The notes below the pieces were generated by a model. The model ran no database searches. It had not been told where the DNA came from and saw nothing but the letters and a program-made list of their open reading frames with translations. This document shows positions 1-7,391 of a DNA stretch of 15,442 nucleotides, in pieces; position 1 is the first letter of the stretch, and each line of letters starts with the position of its first letter. The position numbers and the translations under genes were made by a program. Source of the DNA: an uncultured Faecalibacterium sp. (GTDB lineage: Bacteria; Bacillota; Clostridia; Oscillospirales; Ruminococcaceae); NCBI GenBank assembly GCA_900551435.1, contig URVW01000056.1:1-15442 (forward strand), read 5' to 3'.

Positions 1-991
1 GGAAGCAGTTGGCGCCGATCCACTTCATCAGCTCGTAATCGCGCTTGACGGTGGCGAGGTCCAGACCACGGCCGCGGATGTCAGCATCCTCGTGCTTGCC
101 GAAGCCGCGCAGGTAGACGGGCTTGCCATTCAGCAGGAAGTGGCCGTCCTTGATCTCGAAGGTGCGGATGCCCATCTTCTCGGTGTACGCATCGACGATG
201 GCGTTGCCGTCGTGGATGCGGATGACGATGTTGTACAGATAAGCAGCGTGGACGTTCCACAGCTTTGCGTCCTTGACCACCAGAGTGCCGGTCTTACCGG
301 TGGACTCGGCGACCTTGGTCGTGCCGTCGTACAGCTCAACGGTGACTTCGTGCTCGCCGTTGGTGGTGACGGTGTAATCGACCTCAGCGCCGTCAGCGGT
401 CAGACGGTGCTTGACGGAGTAGTCGAGGATGCGCTCGGTGGGCAGAGCCATCAGCTTCACAGGGCGATGGATGCCGGCGTAGTTGTAGAAGTCGAAGTAG
501 GGAGCAGCGACCTTCTTGCCGTTGGACAGCACAGAAGTATTGCCGGCGGGCAGCATGTACTCGTTCAGCTCGTTGTTCAGCAGGACGCTGAGCTTGTTGT
601 ACTGGTTGTAGCGGACGATGTCGGTCACGACTGCGTCGAAGGGCAGGAAGCCGCCCTCGTGCTGGACGACCTCAACACCGTTGACGAACACGCGGGCGTG
701 ATGGGTGGCAGAGCCGAAACGGATGGCGATGTCCTTGCCGCTCCACTCGCCGGGAACGAAGAAATCGGTCTCATACCAGAAATCGCCGCAGTACTCGCGG
801 GACTCCTTGTCGGTGAAGAAGTCGCAGAAGGATGCGGGAACGGGCATGGAGATGCTCTCCGGCAGACCGTTTGCCCAGCTGTTCTCGACGCCCTCGCTCT
901 TGGGGTCGAAGCTGAAGCGCCACATGCCGTCCAGACTGACGACACGGCGGGAAGTGGAAGCGCAGGGATACAGCAGAGACTTGTTGTTCAT
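1..991 (-). CDS. uidA: Beta-glucuronidase (GH2), N-terminal part; runs off the left edge
   Basis: This enzyme hydrolyses beta-D-glucuronides to glucuronic acid and the aglycone. The window holds the first 330 codons; the C-terminal TIM barrel with the two catalytic glutamates lies outside. What is visible is the jelly-roll sugar-binding domain (about residues 15-180), with LDGMWRFSFD and the GUS-typical FYNYAGIHRPVKL, then the immunoglobulin-like domain, then the start of the barrel with YLRGFGKHEDADIRGRG and MKWIGAN. These match E. coli UidA closely (FFNYAGIHR, GFGRHEDADLRGKG, DWIGAN) and favour glucuronidase over beta-galactosidase. I chose the ATG at 991 because GAGG stands 8 nt upstream; in-frame ATGs at 1012 and 1015 lack a comparable ribosome site. 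There is no signal peptide, so it is cytoplasmic. It is divergent from the symporter gene at 1410, which probably imports its substrate. Loop type and substrate range cannot be judged from this part. Confidence 0.9.
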   Translation of the reverse strand, partial: MNNKSLLYPCASTSRRVVSLDGMWRFSFDPKSEGVENSWANGLPESISMPVPASFCDFFTDKESREYCGDFWYETDFFVPGEWSGKDIAIRFGSATHHARVFVNGVEVVQHEGGFLPFDAVVTDIVRYNQYNKLSVLLNNELNEYMLPAGNTSVLSNGKKVAAPYFDFYNYAGIHRPVKLMALPTERILDYSVKHRLTADGAEVDYTVTTNGEHEVTVELYDGTTKVAESTGKTGTLVVKDAKLWNVHAAYLYNIVIRIHDGNAIVDAYTEKMGIRTFEIKDGHFLLNGKPVYLRGFGKHEDADIRGRGLDLATVKRDYELMKWIGANCF

Positions 992-1319
992 TGCAATAAC
1001 CTCATTTCTCATCATACTAAAAACTCAGTTGAGCCGTCGGCTCTGTTTTCTGTCTCTAGTATGACAGGATTTTCGCAAAGGGGATAGAACAAATTTTTTA
1101 TAAATCCAGACATTTTTATGGGAAATTCGGTACTTTCCGGGCAGAATACCTATTATATAAATCAAACTCGGAAAGAAACTGGTAAACTCTACTGTAAAAA
1201 GCGAGAATGGCGAAAGGAAGTCGGCATAGAATATGAAAAATCTGTGAAGATGCACAAAGAATAATCGTAAAATTCTACTTTTTCACCTAAAAATTCTTCT
1301 AACGATGATTGCTAAATCT

Positions 1320-1349
1320 TTGTCATAATACTAGTATACCAGATAAAAT
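1320..1349 (+). promoter_or_regulatory. Predicted promoter of the GPH symporter gene
   Basis: A -35 box TTGTCA (1320-1325) and a -10 box TAAAAT (1344-1349) are separated by 18 nt, each matching 5 of 6 consensus bases. Transcription would start near 1356, leaving a leader of about 54 nt. The palindrome ATACTAGTAT lies in the spacer, and inverted repeats begin inside the -10 box, so a regulator could occlude the polymerase here. Confidence 0.55.
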
Positions 1350-1374
1350 ACAGCGTTCCGTATTTTGCTGTATT
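1345..1374. repeat. Two overlapping inverted repeats at the symporter transcription start (operator-like)
   Basis: AAAATAC (1345-1351) is the exact complement of GTATTTT (1360-1366). AATACAGC (1347-1354) is the exact complement of GCTGTATT (1367-1374). The two pairings share bases and exclude each other in RNA. They overlap the -10 box and the predicted start site. They could be operator half-sites or alternative leader hairpins; the sequence does not decide. Confidence 0.5.
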
Positions 1375-1409
1375 GTTCAAAACCGCGAGTTCGAGTTAAG
1401 GAGAAACCA

Positions 1410-2798
1410 ATGGCAAATGAGATGAAGAAAGCCGCTCCCTTCGGCATGAAGGACAAGATCGGCTACATGTTCGGTGACTTCGGCAACGATTTCACCTTCC
1501 TGCTGTCGTCGAGCTTCCTGATGAAGTTCTACACCGACGTCATGGGTGTCAATGCCGCCATCGTGGGCGCTGTCATGATGATCGCCCGTTTCGTGGATGC
1601 ATTCACCGATGTTGGCATGGGCCAGATCGTGGACCATTCCAAGCCCACCAAGGACGGCAAGTTCCGCCCGTGGATCAAGCGGATGTGCGGCCCGGTCGCC
1701 ATCGCATCCTTCCTGATCTATCAGGCCGGTCTGGCCAATATGCCCTACGGCTTTAAGGTCGCATGGCTGGCTGTGACCTACATCCTGTGGGGCTCCATCT
1801 TCTACACCTCCATCAACATCCCCTACGGCTCCATGGCTTCCGCCATCTCGGCAGACCCCAAGGACCGTGCAGAACTGTCTACTTGGCGTACCATTGGTTC
1901 CACGCTGGCCAACATGGTCATCGGCGTTGCCACCCCTATGGTGGCCTATGTGGTCGTGGACGGCAAGACCGTCATGTCCGGCTCCCGCATGACCATCATC
2001 GCGGGCGTGTTCTCCATCTGCGCTATCCTGTGCTACATCGTCTGCTTCAAGCTGACCAGTGAGCGCGTGGAAGTCCCCGCAAGCAATCAGAAGGTCAGCG
2101 CTTCCGCGATCTTCAAGAGCATCTTCACCAACAAGGCCCTGCTGGGCATCATCGTGGCCGCCATCTTTGTTCTGCTGTCTCAGCTGACCGTCATGAGTCT
2201 GGCTGGCTACGTCTACCCGAACGTCTACGGCAGCGCCGCCGCACAGTCCACCGCAAGTCTGCTGGGCACGGTGGTCATGCTGGTCATCTGCGCACCGTTC
2301 GCTTCCAAGCTGGCTGCAAAGTTCGGCAAGAAGGAACTGGCAATGGTGTCCTGCATCTGCTCTGCGATCATCTGGCTGGTCTGCTTCCTCTGGCGTCCGG
2401 CGAATGTCTGGGGCTTCGTGGCATGCTACATCCTGTCGAATGTCGGCATGGGCTTCTTCAATACCATCATCTGGGCAATGATCACCGACGTCATCGACGA
2501 CGCCGAGGTCCGCAACGGTGTGCGTGAGGACGGTACGATCTACTCCGTCTACTCCTTCGCCCGCAAGCTGGGTCAGGCATTCTCGTCTGGTCTGGTCGGC
2601 GCGCTGCTGGGCATTATCGGCTACACCGAGGCTACCGCGTTCGATCCCGCTGTCACCCGCGGCATCTTCAATATGGCCTGCATCGCTCCCATCGTGGGCT
2701 TTGTTGCCATCGTTCTGGCGCTGGCCTTCCTCTACCCGCTGAGCAAGAAGAAGGTCGAGGAGAACGTTGCTGCTCTGGCTGCCCGCCGCAATCAATAA
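1410..2798 (+). CDS. GPH-family (MelB/UidB-like) sugar:cation symporter
   Basis: A 462-residue integral membrane transporter of the glycoside-pentoside-hexuronide:cation symporter family within the major facilitator superfamily, with about 12 hydrophobic helices. Family marks near the N-terminus are YMFGDFGND (residues 19-27), the helix II motif ARFVDAFTD with D63 and D67 (counterparts of the MelB cation-site aspartates D55 and D59), and the loop GKFRPW (83-88). Length is normal for the family. The ATG at 1410 is chosen because AAGGAG (1398-1403) lies 6 nt upstream; the frame extends 15 codons further up without a ribosome site. Its position head-to-head with a beta-glucuronidase suggests that it imports glucuronides, as UidB does, but the family also carries other glycosides, so the substrate is inferred. 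A strong hairpin terminator follows at 2903. Confidence 0.9.
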   Translation: MANEMKKAAPFGMKDKIGYMFGDFGNDFTFLLSSSFLMKFYTDVMGVNAAIVGAVMMIARFVDAFTDVGMGQIVDHSKPTKDGKFRPWIKRMCGPVAIASFLIYQAGLANMPYGFKVAWLAVTYILWGSIFYTSINIPYGSMASAISADPKDRAELSTWRTIGSTLANMVIGVATPMVAYVVVDGKTVMSGSRMTIIAGVFSICAILCYIVCFKLTSERVEVPASNQKVSASAIFKSIFTNKALLGIIVAAIFVLLSQLTVMSLAGYVYPNVYGSAAAQSTASLLGTVVMLVICAPFASKLAAKFGKKELAMVSCICSAIIWLVCFLWRPANVWGFVACYILSNVGMGFFNTIIWAMITDVIDDAEVRNGVREDGTIYSVYSFARKLGQAFSSGLVGALLGIIGYTEATAFDPAVTRGIFNMACIAPIVGFVAIVLALAFLYPLSKKKVEENVAALAARRNQ

Positions 2799-2842
2799 GG
2801 AAACCCCTCCTGATAGGAGAGGCCCAGAAGCTTCTCCTCTTC

Positions 2843-2896
2843 GCCAGAGGCTCTCCTACAAGGAGAGCTGTCGAGCGAATGCGAGACGGAGAGGTT
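2843..2896 (+). repeat. Intergenic hairpin repeat, copy 1
   Basis: A compact non-coding element. It contains a perfect 8-bp hairpin GCTCTCCT-ACA-AGGAGAGC (2850-2868), then an imperfect GTC...GAC hairpin (2870-2887), and ends in GAGAGGTT. The same skeleton, with a differing stem sequence, occurs in the opposite orientation at 14989-15047. Both copies lie downstream of a gene in the sense direction. The form resembles interspersed intergenic elements that I recall as common in Faecalibacterium genomes (recollection, not searched). Further short hairpins lie just upstream, at about 2808-2850. Confidence 0.6.
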
Positions 2897-2902
2897 TGAA
2901 CG

Positions 2903-2939
2903 AAAGCGCTCCGCTGTCTTGGGACGGCGGGGCGCTTTT
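2903..2939 (+). terminator. Rho-independent terminator after the symporter gene
   Basis: A 16-bp stem, 2903-2918 with 2923-2938, starts AAAGCGC and closes on GCGCTTT. It has a TTGG loop and only G-U wobbles as imperfections, and it ends in TTTT. It separates the symporter transcript from the AraC gene, which has its own promoter. Confidence 0.85.
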
Positions 2940-2953
2940 CTGCGTTCTGCCAC

Positions 2954-2982
2954 TTGTTTCCTACGGAAAAATACTGTATACT
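2954..2982 (+). promoter_or_regulatory. Predicted promoter of the AraC-family regulator gene
   Basis: A -35 box TTGTTT (2954-2959) and a -10 box TATACT (2977-2982) are separated by exactly 17 nt, just downstream of the symporter terminator. Transcription would start near 2989. The sequence around the -10 shares ATACTGTATAC and CAGATGAAAT with the symporter promoter region (ATACTAGTATAC and CAGATAAAAT), which may reflect a common regulator. Confidence 0.65.
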
Positions 2983-3034
2983 AATATATCAGATGAAATT
3001 TCAGAAGAAGATGCGTAAAGGAGCGGTGTAAATC

Positions 3035-4240
3035 ATGCGGGTCGATCCATTGCAGGTCCTTACCAAGCTGGCAGCAGCGCAGAATATCCCCACCCGGCGG
3101 GTGAAACCGCCCTTTGAGGGACTGGAAGAATTTGATTACGGTCTGCGGCGGTCGCTGGACCCGCAGTTCGACTGGCAGGAATTCGGCCAGCTCCTGCTGG
3201 ACAGCACCCCGGAACAGACGCTGCTGTTTGTCGAAGGAACGTTTGAACTCCACTTTGCGCTCTTCCGCATCCCAGATGAGAAGAACACCGTTTTTCTGGT
3301 CGGACCTTGGACGTTCGGCCCCAGAAGCGAAAAATCCCGCAAATGGGTCAAGCGCTATCTGGGCGAAGCCGGGGAGAGCGCTATTCAGGAATACTACAAC
3401 GGCGTCAAGGTGCTGGAAGCCAACGATTTCTATTCCACCATCCGGGTCCTCGTGGGGATGATGTTCGACGAGGAAACGATGAACGTGAAGGAAATCAAGG
3501 AGTTCCTGCCCTTCCAGTTCCTGCCGGATGTCCGGTATTTCAACGAGCCGGAGTTCCAGAAAGAGATCCCGGTCGCGATGCTGGAACAGCGGTATGAATC
3601 CGAGAACCGCATCTTCGAGGCCGTGAGCCGCGGCGACGACGAAGCGGCCATCGAAGCGATGCACCAGCATTCCCGCTTTACCTACGGCGGCCGGTTCGAA
3701 GGCTCGCTCTACCAGCAGAAGAATCGGATGATCGTGTTCAACACCCTGCTGCGCAAGGCCATCGAGCCGAGCAAGGTCCATCCTTATTATATCGATGCCA
3801 TTTCCAGCAAGTACGCGCGGTACATCGAGGACGCCGACAGCATCCCGGACGAGCTGATGTGGCAGATGGTGCGGGACTACTGCGCCTATGTCCGCCGCTA
3901 CTCGCTGAAGGAATACTCGCCCGCCGTCCAGAAGGTGATGAACTACGTCAACCTGAACGTCTCCGAGCCGCTGACTCTGAAAAATCTGGCCGCGATGTGC
4001 TTCATCAGCCCGTCGTACCTGTCCGCTCTGTTCAAACAGGAGACGGGGACCACCCTCATCGACTATATCAACACCCAGCGAGTCAACCGCGCGGCACAGC
4101 TGCTGGAACAGAACAACCACACCATCGCCGCGGTGGCTGAGGAAGTGGGCATTCTGGACGTGAATTATTTTACCAAGATCTTCAAAAAGACCCTCGGCGT
4201 CACCCCCACCCGCTACCGCCGGGAGCACAAGGAAAAGTAA
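3035..4240 (+). CDS. AraC-family transcriptional regulator
   Basis: A 401-residue cytoplasmic DNA-binding protein. The C-terminal ~100 residues form the AraC/XylS double helix-turn-helix: first helix-turn-helix about 313-336 (LTLKNLAAMCFISPSYLSAL), second about 362-386, ending in the family signature FKKTLGVTPTRYRR (383-396). Residues 1-300 do not contain the short cupin of classical AraC. Residues about 180-290 are helical and resemble the spacer seen in YesN-like Firmicutes regulators, with NTLLRKAIE and HPYYIDAISSKYARYIE. The N-terminal 170 residues look like a sensor domain that I cannot name. ATG at 3035 has AAAGGAG (3017-3023) upstream at a slightly long spacing. It sits between the glucuronidase/symporter pair and mglBAC and could control either; the shared promoter motif slightly favours the former. 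Confidence 0.88.
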   Translation: MRVDPLQVLTKLAAAQNIPTRRVKPPFEGLEEFDYGLRRSLDPQFDWQEFGQLLLDSTPEQTLLFVEGTFELHFALFRIPDEKNTVFLVGPWTFGPRSEKSRKWVKRYLGEAGESAIQEYYNGVKVLEANDFYSTIRVLVGMMFDEETMNVKEIKEFLPFQFLPDVRYFNEPEFQKEIPVAMLEQRYESENRIFEAVSRGDDEAAIEAMHQHSRFTYGGRFEGSLYQQKNRMIVFNTLLRKAIEPSKVHPYYIDAISSKYARYIEDADSIPDELMWQMVRDYCAYVRRYSLKEYSPAVQKVMNYVNLNVSEPLTLKNLAAMCFISPSYLSALFKQETGTTLIDYINTQRVNRAAQLLEQNNHTIAAVAEEVGILDVNYFTKIFKKTLGVTPTRYRREHKEK

Positions 4241-4257
4241 CGAGATCACCGAAAATG

Positions 4258-4312
4258 AAAAAAAGACCCATTTTGTCCTTTTGTCGCGTACAAGGACGAG
4301 ATGGGTCTTTTT
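4258..4312 (+). terminator. Rho-independent terminator after the AraC gene
   Basis: AAAAGACCCAT (4261-4271) pairs with ATGGGTCTTTT (4301-4311). An inner stem GTCCTT (4275-4280) / AAGGAC (4292-4297) pairs inside it. Runs of A before and T after make it possibly bidirectional. Confidence 0.85.
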
Positions 4313-4510
4313 GCATCGGAGAGGATTGTTGCAAATGCAAAGAAGAATTGTAACCCTTTTGAGAGATTTTATGGATTTTTTCATGGAATTTGGACGCATG
4401 TTGCAGATTCGACAGAAATTGTGCTTGATAGCAAAAACAATCTTGCATCCAACAGAGACAACTGTGAGAGATGCACAAAAGAAAGCTTGGAATCTTGTGA
4501 ACTTGTTCTA
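4313..4510. other. Non-coding stretch upstream of the mglB promoter
   Basis: About 200 AT-rich bases between the AraC terminator and the mglB promoter. I see no gene, stable hairpin or clear operator here. With the promoter and leader (4511-4617) the whole gap is about 305 bases. It could hold upstream regulator sites for mgl, but none is recognisable. Confidence 0.5.
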
Positions 4511-4539
4511 TTGCGAATAATTTTGCAGACGGTTATAAT
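4511..4539 (+). promoter_or_regulatory. Predicted promoter of mglBAC
   Basis: A -35 box TTGCGA (4511-4516) and a perfect -10 box TATAAT (4534-4539) are separated by 17 nt. The start would be near 4546, giving a leader of about 72 nt. The leader contains a direct repeat of CGTGCG near 4559-4575. The weak -35 would fit a promoter that needs an activator. Confidence 0.65.
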
Positions 4540-4617
4540 ACAAACAGAAATCATGAAACGTGCGCTTTCGTGCGTTTTGTGGAATGCTGTGATATGCGAA
4601 TGAAGGAGAACATTATT

Positions 4618-5667
4618 ATGAAAATGATTTCGCGTCGTGACTTCATGAAGGCTTCCGCTGTTGTGGGTGCTGCTGGCGTTCTGACCGCCTGCGGCGGCTC
4701 CTCCAGCTCCACCGCTGCTTCCTCTACGGCAGCTTCCTCTACCGCCGCTGCTTCTTCTGCTGCTGCTTCTACCGGCAGCGCAAACATCGGCGTCTGCATC
4801 TATCAGTTTGCTGATAACTTCATGACCCTGTACCGCACCGATCTGGAAGAGTACCTGAAGGATATGGGCTATTCCGTCACCATCGTCGATGGCAAGAACG
4901 ACCAGAATACCCAGACTGAGCAGATCAACACCTTCCTGCAGCAGGGCGTGGACGTTCTGGTCATCAACCCCGTCCAGACCACTTCCGCTCAGACCATCGT
5001 GGACACCATCTCTCCGTCCAACACCCCGATCGTCTTCATCAACCGTGAGCCGGACAAGGCTGTTCTGGATTCCTATGCTGGCAAGTGCTGCTACGTTGGT
5101 GCAGACGCACGTCAGTCCGGTACTTATCAGGGCGAGCTGATCCTCGAGACCCCCACTCAGGGCGATATCAACGGCGACGGCAAGATCACCTACATCATGT
5201 GCAAGGGCGACCCCGAGAACATCGATGCACAGTATCGTACCGAGTATTCCATCAAGGCTCTGACCGATGCCGGCAAGGAAGTCGAGTGCCTGTATGAGTA
5301 TCTGGATAACTGGGATCAGACCACCGCACAGCAGGACGTTGCAAACGCTCTGGCACAGTACGGCGACAAGATCGAAGTTGTCTTCTGCAACAACGACGCA
5401 ATGGCTCTGGGCGCTCTGCAGTCCATCGAGCAGGCTGGCCGCAAGGTCGGTGAGGACATCTATCTGGTCGGTGTTGACGCACTGAGCGAGGCTGTCCAGA
5501 ACGTTGTTGACGGCAAGATGACCGGCACGGTTCTGAACGATGACGTTGGTCAGGCAACCGCAGCCGCTGCAGCCACCAAGCTGTATGTCGAGGGCAAGGA
5601 TGTCGAGGAGTATTACTGGGTCGACTACGTCAAGGTCACGACCGAGAACGCTTCTCAGTACCTCTAA
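4618..5667 (+). CDS. mglB: Galactose/glucose ABC transporter substrate-binding lipoprotein MglB
   Basis: This protein captures galactose or glucose outside the membrane and delivers it to MglA/MglC. It has 349 residues. The N-terminus carries a twin-arginine motif SRRDFMK (5-11), a hydrophobic stretch and a lipobox LTAC with C25, then a Ser/Ala-rich linker (27-55). The periplasmic-binding fold follows. Compared with E. coli MglB, the ligand residues D66, F68, N142, D203, R207, W232, N259, D287 and N307 are kept (E. coli D14, F16, N91, D154, R158, W183, N211, D236, N256), while His152 is replaced by N201. The calcium loop DINGDGKI (183-190) and E253 are also kept. ATG at 4618 has AAGGAG (4603-4608) at 9 nt. 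First gene of mglBAC, with a large hairpin before mglA. Confidence 0.93.
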   Translation: MKMISRRDFMKASAVVGAAGVLTACGGSSSSTAASSTAASSTAAASSAAASTGSANIGVCIYQFADNFMTLYRTDLEEYLKDMGYSVTIVDGKNDQNTQTEQINTFLQQGVDVLVINPVQTTSAQTIVDTISPSNTPIVFINREPDKAVLDSYAGKCCYVGADARQSGTYQGELILETPTQGDINGDGKITYIMCKGDPENIDAQYRTEYSIKALTDAGKEVECLYEYLDNWDQTTAQQDVANALAQYGDKIEVVFCNNDAMALGALQSIEQAGRKVGEDIYLVGVDALSEAVQNVVDGKMTGTVLNDDVGQATAAAAATKLYVEGKDVEEYYWVDYVKVTTENASQYL

Positions 5668-5710
5668 TCTCAGCTGAGAATCACTCACGTTTGCAAGGTA
5701 CGCAGTGAGT
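5668..5710 (+). other. Palindrome and hairpin just after mglB
   Basis: A perfect 12-base palindrome TCTCAGCTGAGA (5668-5679) begins at the base after the mglB stop. A second pair ACTCAC (5683-5688) / GTGAGT (5705-5710) follows with a 16-nt loop. Structures of this kind can protect the 3' end of an upstream message; that role is inferred. Confidence 0.4.
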
Positions 5711-5734
5711 CCTAGGCTTGATAAAAGCTAAAAA

Positions 5735-5778
5735 GCGCGTGCGTGCGAGAAAGCTTCTCGGCGCACGCGCCTTGTTTT
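5735..5778 (+). terminator. Strong hairpin between mglB and mglA (partial terminator or processing site)
   Basis: GCGCGTGCG (5735-5743) pairs with CGCACGCGC (5762-5770), and inside it CGAGAA (5746-5751) pairs with TTCTCG (5755-5760) around a 3-nt loop. The tail CTTGTTTT is only moderately U-rich. mglA has no evident promoter of its own, so polymerase must sometimes pass. This would lower mglAC relative to mglB, a common arrangement for binding proteins. Confidence 0.6.
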
Positions 5779-5831
5779 CGCTGGGATTTTGCTGCAAAGC
5801 CTGATTTTGAACGACAAGGAGGCTCTGCGGA

Positions 5832-7373
5832 ATGTCAGAATACCGTCTGGTAATGAAAGGCGTGGTCAAGACCTTCCCCGGCGTCAAAGCGCTGGACCAC
5901 GCGCAGTTGGAGCTTCGCCCCGGCAAAGTTATGGCCCTGATGGGTGAGAACGGCGCTGGCAAATCCACCTTGATGAAATGCATGTTCGGCATTTATAAGA
6001 TGGACGAAGGCGAGATCGAATACGAAGGCCAAAAAGCTACCATCCCCAACCCTCTGGAGGCACTGAACCGCGGCATCGCGATGGTGCATCAGGAGCTGCA
6101 GCCCATCCCGGCCCGTACCGTGGCCGAAAATATTTGGCTGGGCCGCTATCCCATCAAGAAATATGGCCCCATCACCACGGTGGACCATTCCAAAATGTAT
6201 AAGGATACCGATGACCTGCTGAAAAAGCTGAAGCTGGACATCAACTCGCACGCCAAGCTGGGCAGCCTGAGCATCGCACAGATGCAGATGGTGGAGATCG
6301 CAAAAGCCGTCTCTGCAAACTGCAAGGTGCTGATCTTGGACGAGCCGACCTCTTCGCTGACTGCAAACGAGGTCGAATCGCTGTTCCGCATCATGCGGGA
6401 GCTGAAGGATCAGGGCGTTGCACTGGTCTACATCAGCCATAAGATGGACGAGATCAAGGTCATCGCCGACGAAGTGACCATCATGCGTGACGGCCACTAC
6501 ATCGGTAAGTGGGACGTTGCAAACATGACCAAAGAGGAGATCATCGCCAAGATGGTCGGCCGTGAGCTGTCCAACCTGTATCCGCCGCTGGAGAACCACC
6601 CCTCCGATGAGATCATGATGAAGGTGGAGGACTTCACCTCCATCCATCCGCGCTCCTTCCGCCATTGCAGCTTCGAGCTGAAGAAGGGCGAAATTCTGGG
6701 CGTGGCAGGTCTGGTGGGCGCACAGCGCACCGAGCTGATGGAAGGCATCTTCGGTCTGCGCGCACACACCTCCGGCAAAGTGTGGATCAAGGGTGAAGAG
6801 GCCAACATCAAGCAGCCCCGCGACGCCATCCAGAAGAGCGTGGCTCTGCTGACCGAGGACCGCCGTGCGACCGGCATCATGGGCGTTCTGAGCGTGGCCG
6901 ATAACATTTCCATCGCTTCGCTGGACGCCCTGCGCAAAGGCCCCATCATGCTGGACAACAAGAAGATTTTGGACCTTGTTGCGACGAATAAAGAAAAAAT
7001 GGCCATCAAAGTGCCCAGCCCCAAGACGCAGATCAAGAGCCTTTCGGGCGGCAACCAGCAGAAGGTGCTGATCGCGCGCTGGCTGGCCAATAACCCCGAT
7101 GTGCTGATCCTCGACGAGCCGACCCGCGGCATCGACGTCGGTGCAAAGTACGAGATCTACTGCATCATTGCCGATCTGGCCAAGCAGGGCAAGAGCATCA
7201 TCATGATCTCCTCCGAAATGAGCGAGATCATCGGTATGTCCAACCGTGTCATGGTCATGTGCGATGGCCGCATCACCGGCTTCATCGACGGCAAGGACGC
7301 CACCCAGGAGAACATCATGGCGCTGGCGACCCAGTTTGAGACCGCACCTGAAACGGCTGCGGCCAATCAGTAA
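5832..7373 (+). CDS. mglA: Galactose/methyl galactoside ABC transporter ATP-binding protein MglA
   Basis: A 513-residue tandem ATPase that powers the MglBAC importer at the inner face of the membrane. Domain 1 has Walker A GENGAGKST (38-46), a Q-loop glutamine at Q87, the relaxed signature LSIAQ (146-150), Walker B LILDEP (167-172) and H203. Domain 2 has the degenerate P-loop GLVGAQRTE (293-301), signature LSGGNQQK (404-411) and Walker B LILDEP (425-430), with a Ser where the H-loop histidine would be. This asymmetric pattern is normal for the MglA/RbsA family. ATG at 5832 has AAGGAGG 9 nt upstream. mglC starts 18 nt after its stop. Taken alone it could be RbsA or XylG, but the MglB neighbour settles the name. 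Confidence 0.93.
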   Translation: MSEYRLVMKGVVKTFPGVKALDHAQLELRPGKVMALMGENGAGKSTLMKCMFGIYKMDEGEIEYEGQKATIPNPLEALNRGIAMVHQELQPIPARTVAENIWLGRYPIKKYGPITTVDHSKMYKDTDDLLKKLKLDINSHAKLGSLSIAQMQMVEIAKAVSANCKVLILDEPTSSLTANEVESLFRIMRELKDQGVALVYISHKMDEIKVIADEVTIMRDGHYIGKWDVANMTKEEIIAKMVGRELSNLYPPLENHPSDEIMMKVEDFTSIHPRSFRHCSFELKKGEILGVAGLVGAQRTELMEGIFGLRAHTSGKVWIKGEEANIKQPRDAIQKSVALLTEDRRATGIMGVLSVADNISIASLDALRKGPIMLDNKKILDLVATNKEKMAIKVPSPKTQIKSLSGGNQQKVLIARWLANNPDVLILDEPTRGIDVGAKYEIYCIIADLAKQGKSIIMISSEMSEIIGMSNRVMVMCDGRITGFIDGKDATQENIMALATQFETAPETAAANQ

Positions 7374-7391
7374 ATAAGGAGGCTGTCTATC

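Larger units (their letters stand above)
992..1409. other. Divergent intergenic control region between glucuronidase and symporter genes
   Basis: About 420 bases of AT-rich sequence without a convincing gene. It holds a 13-base palindrome GAGCCGTCGGCTC at 1031-1043 within the glucuronidase leader, a 7-base inverted pair CTTTCCG (1133-1139) / CGGAAAG (1169-1175), a minus-strand TATAAT at 1157-1152 without a good -35, a palindrome ATACTAGTAT at 1328-1337, and overlapping inverted repeats at 1345-1374. Only the rightward promoter at 1320-1349 is well formed. The glucuronidase promoter could not be fixed. Roles as operators are inference. Confidence 0.6.

Noticed and set aside
992..1015. In-frame ATGs at 1012 and 1015 as the glucuronidase start
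   Set aside because: No ribosome site precedes them, whereas GAGG stands 8 nt before ATG 991 and the protein then begins as expected for GH2 enzymes.
4546..4617. Possible catabolite (cre) or LacI-type operator in the mglB leader around GAAACGTGCGCTTTC
   Set aside because: The bases do not fit the cre consensus at the central CG, and the arms are only GAAA/TTTC. A short direct repeat CGTGCG is all that is certain.
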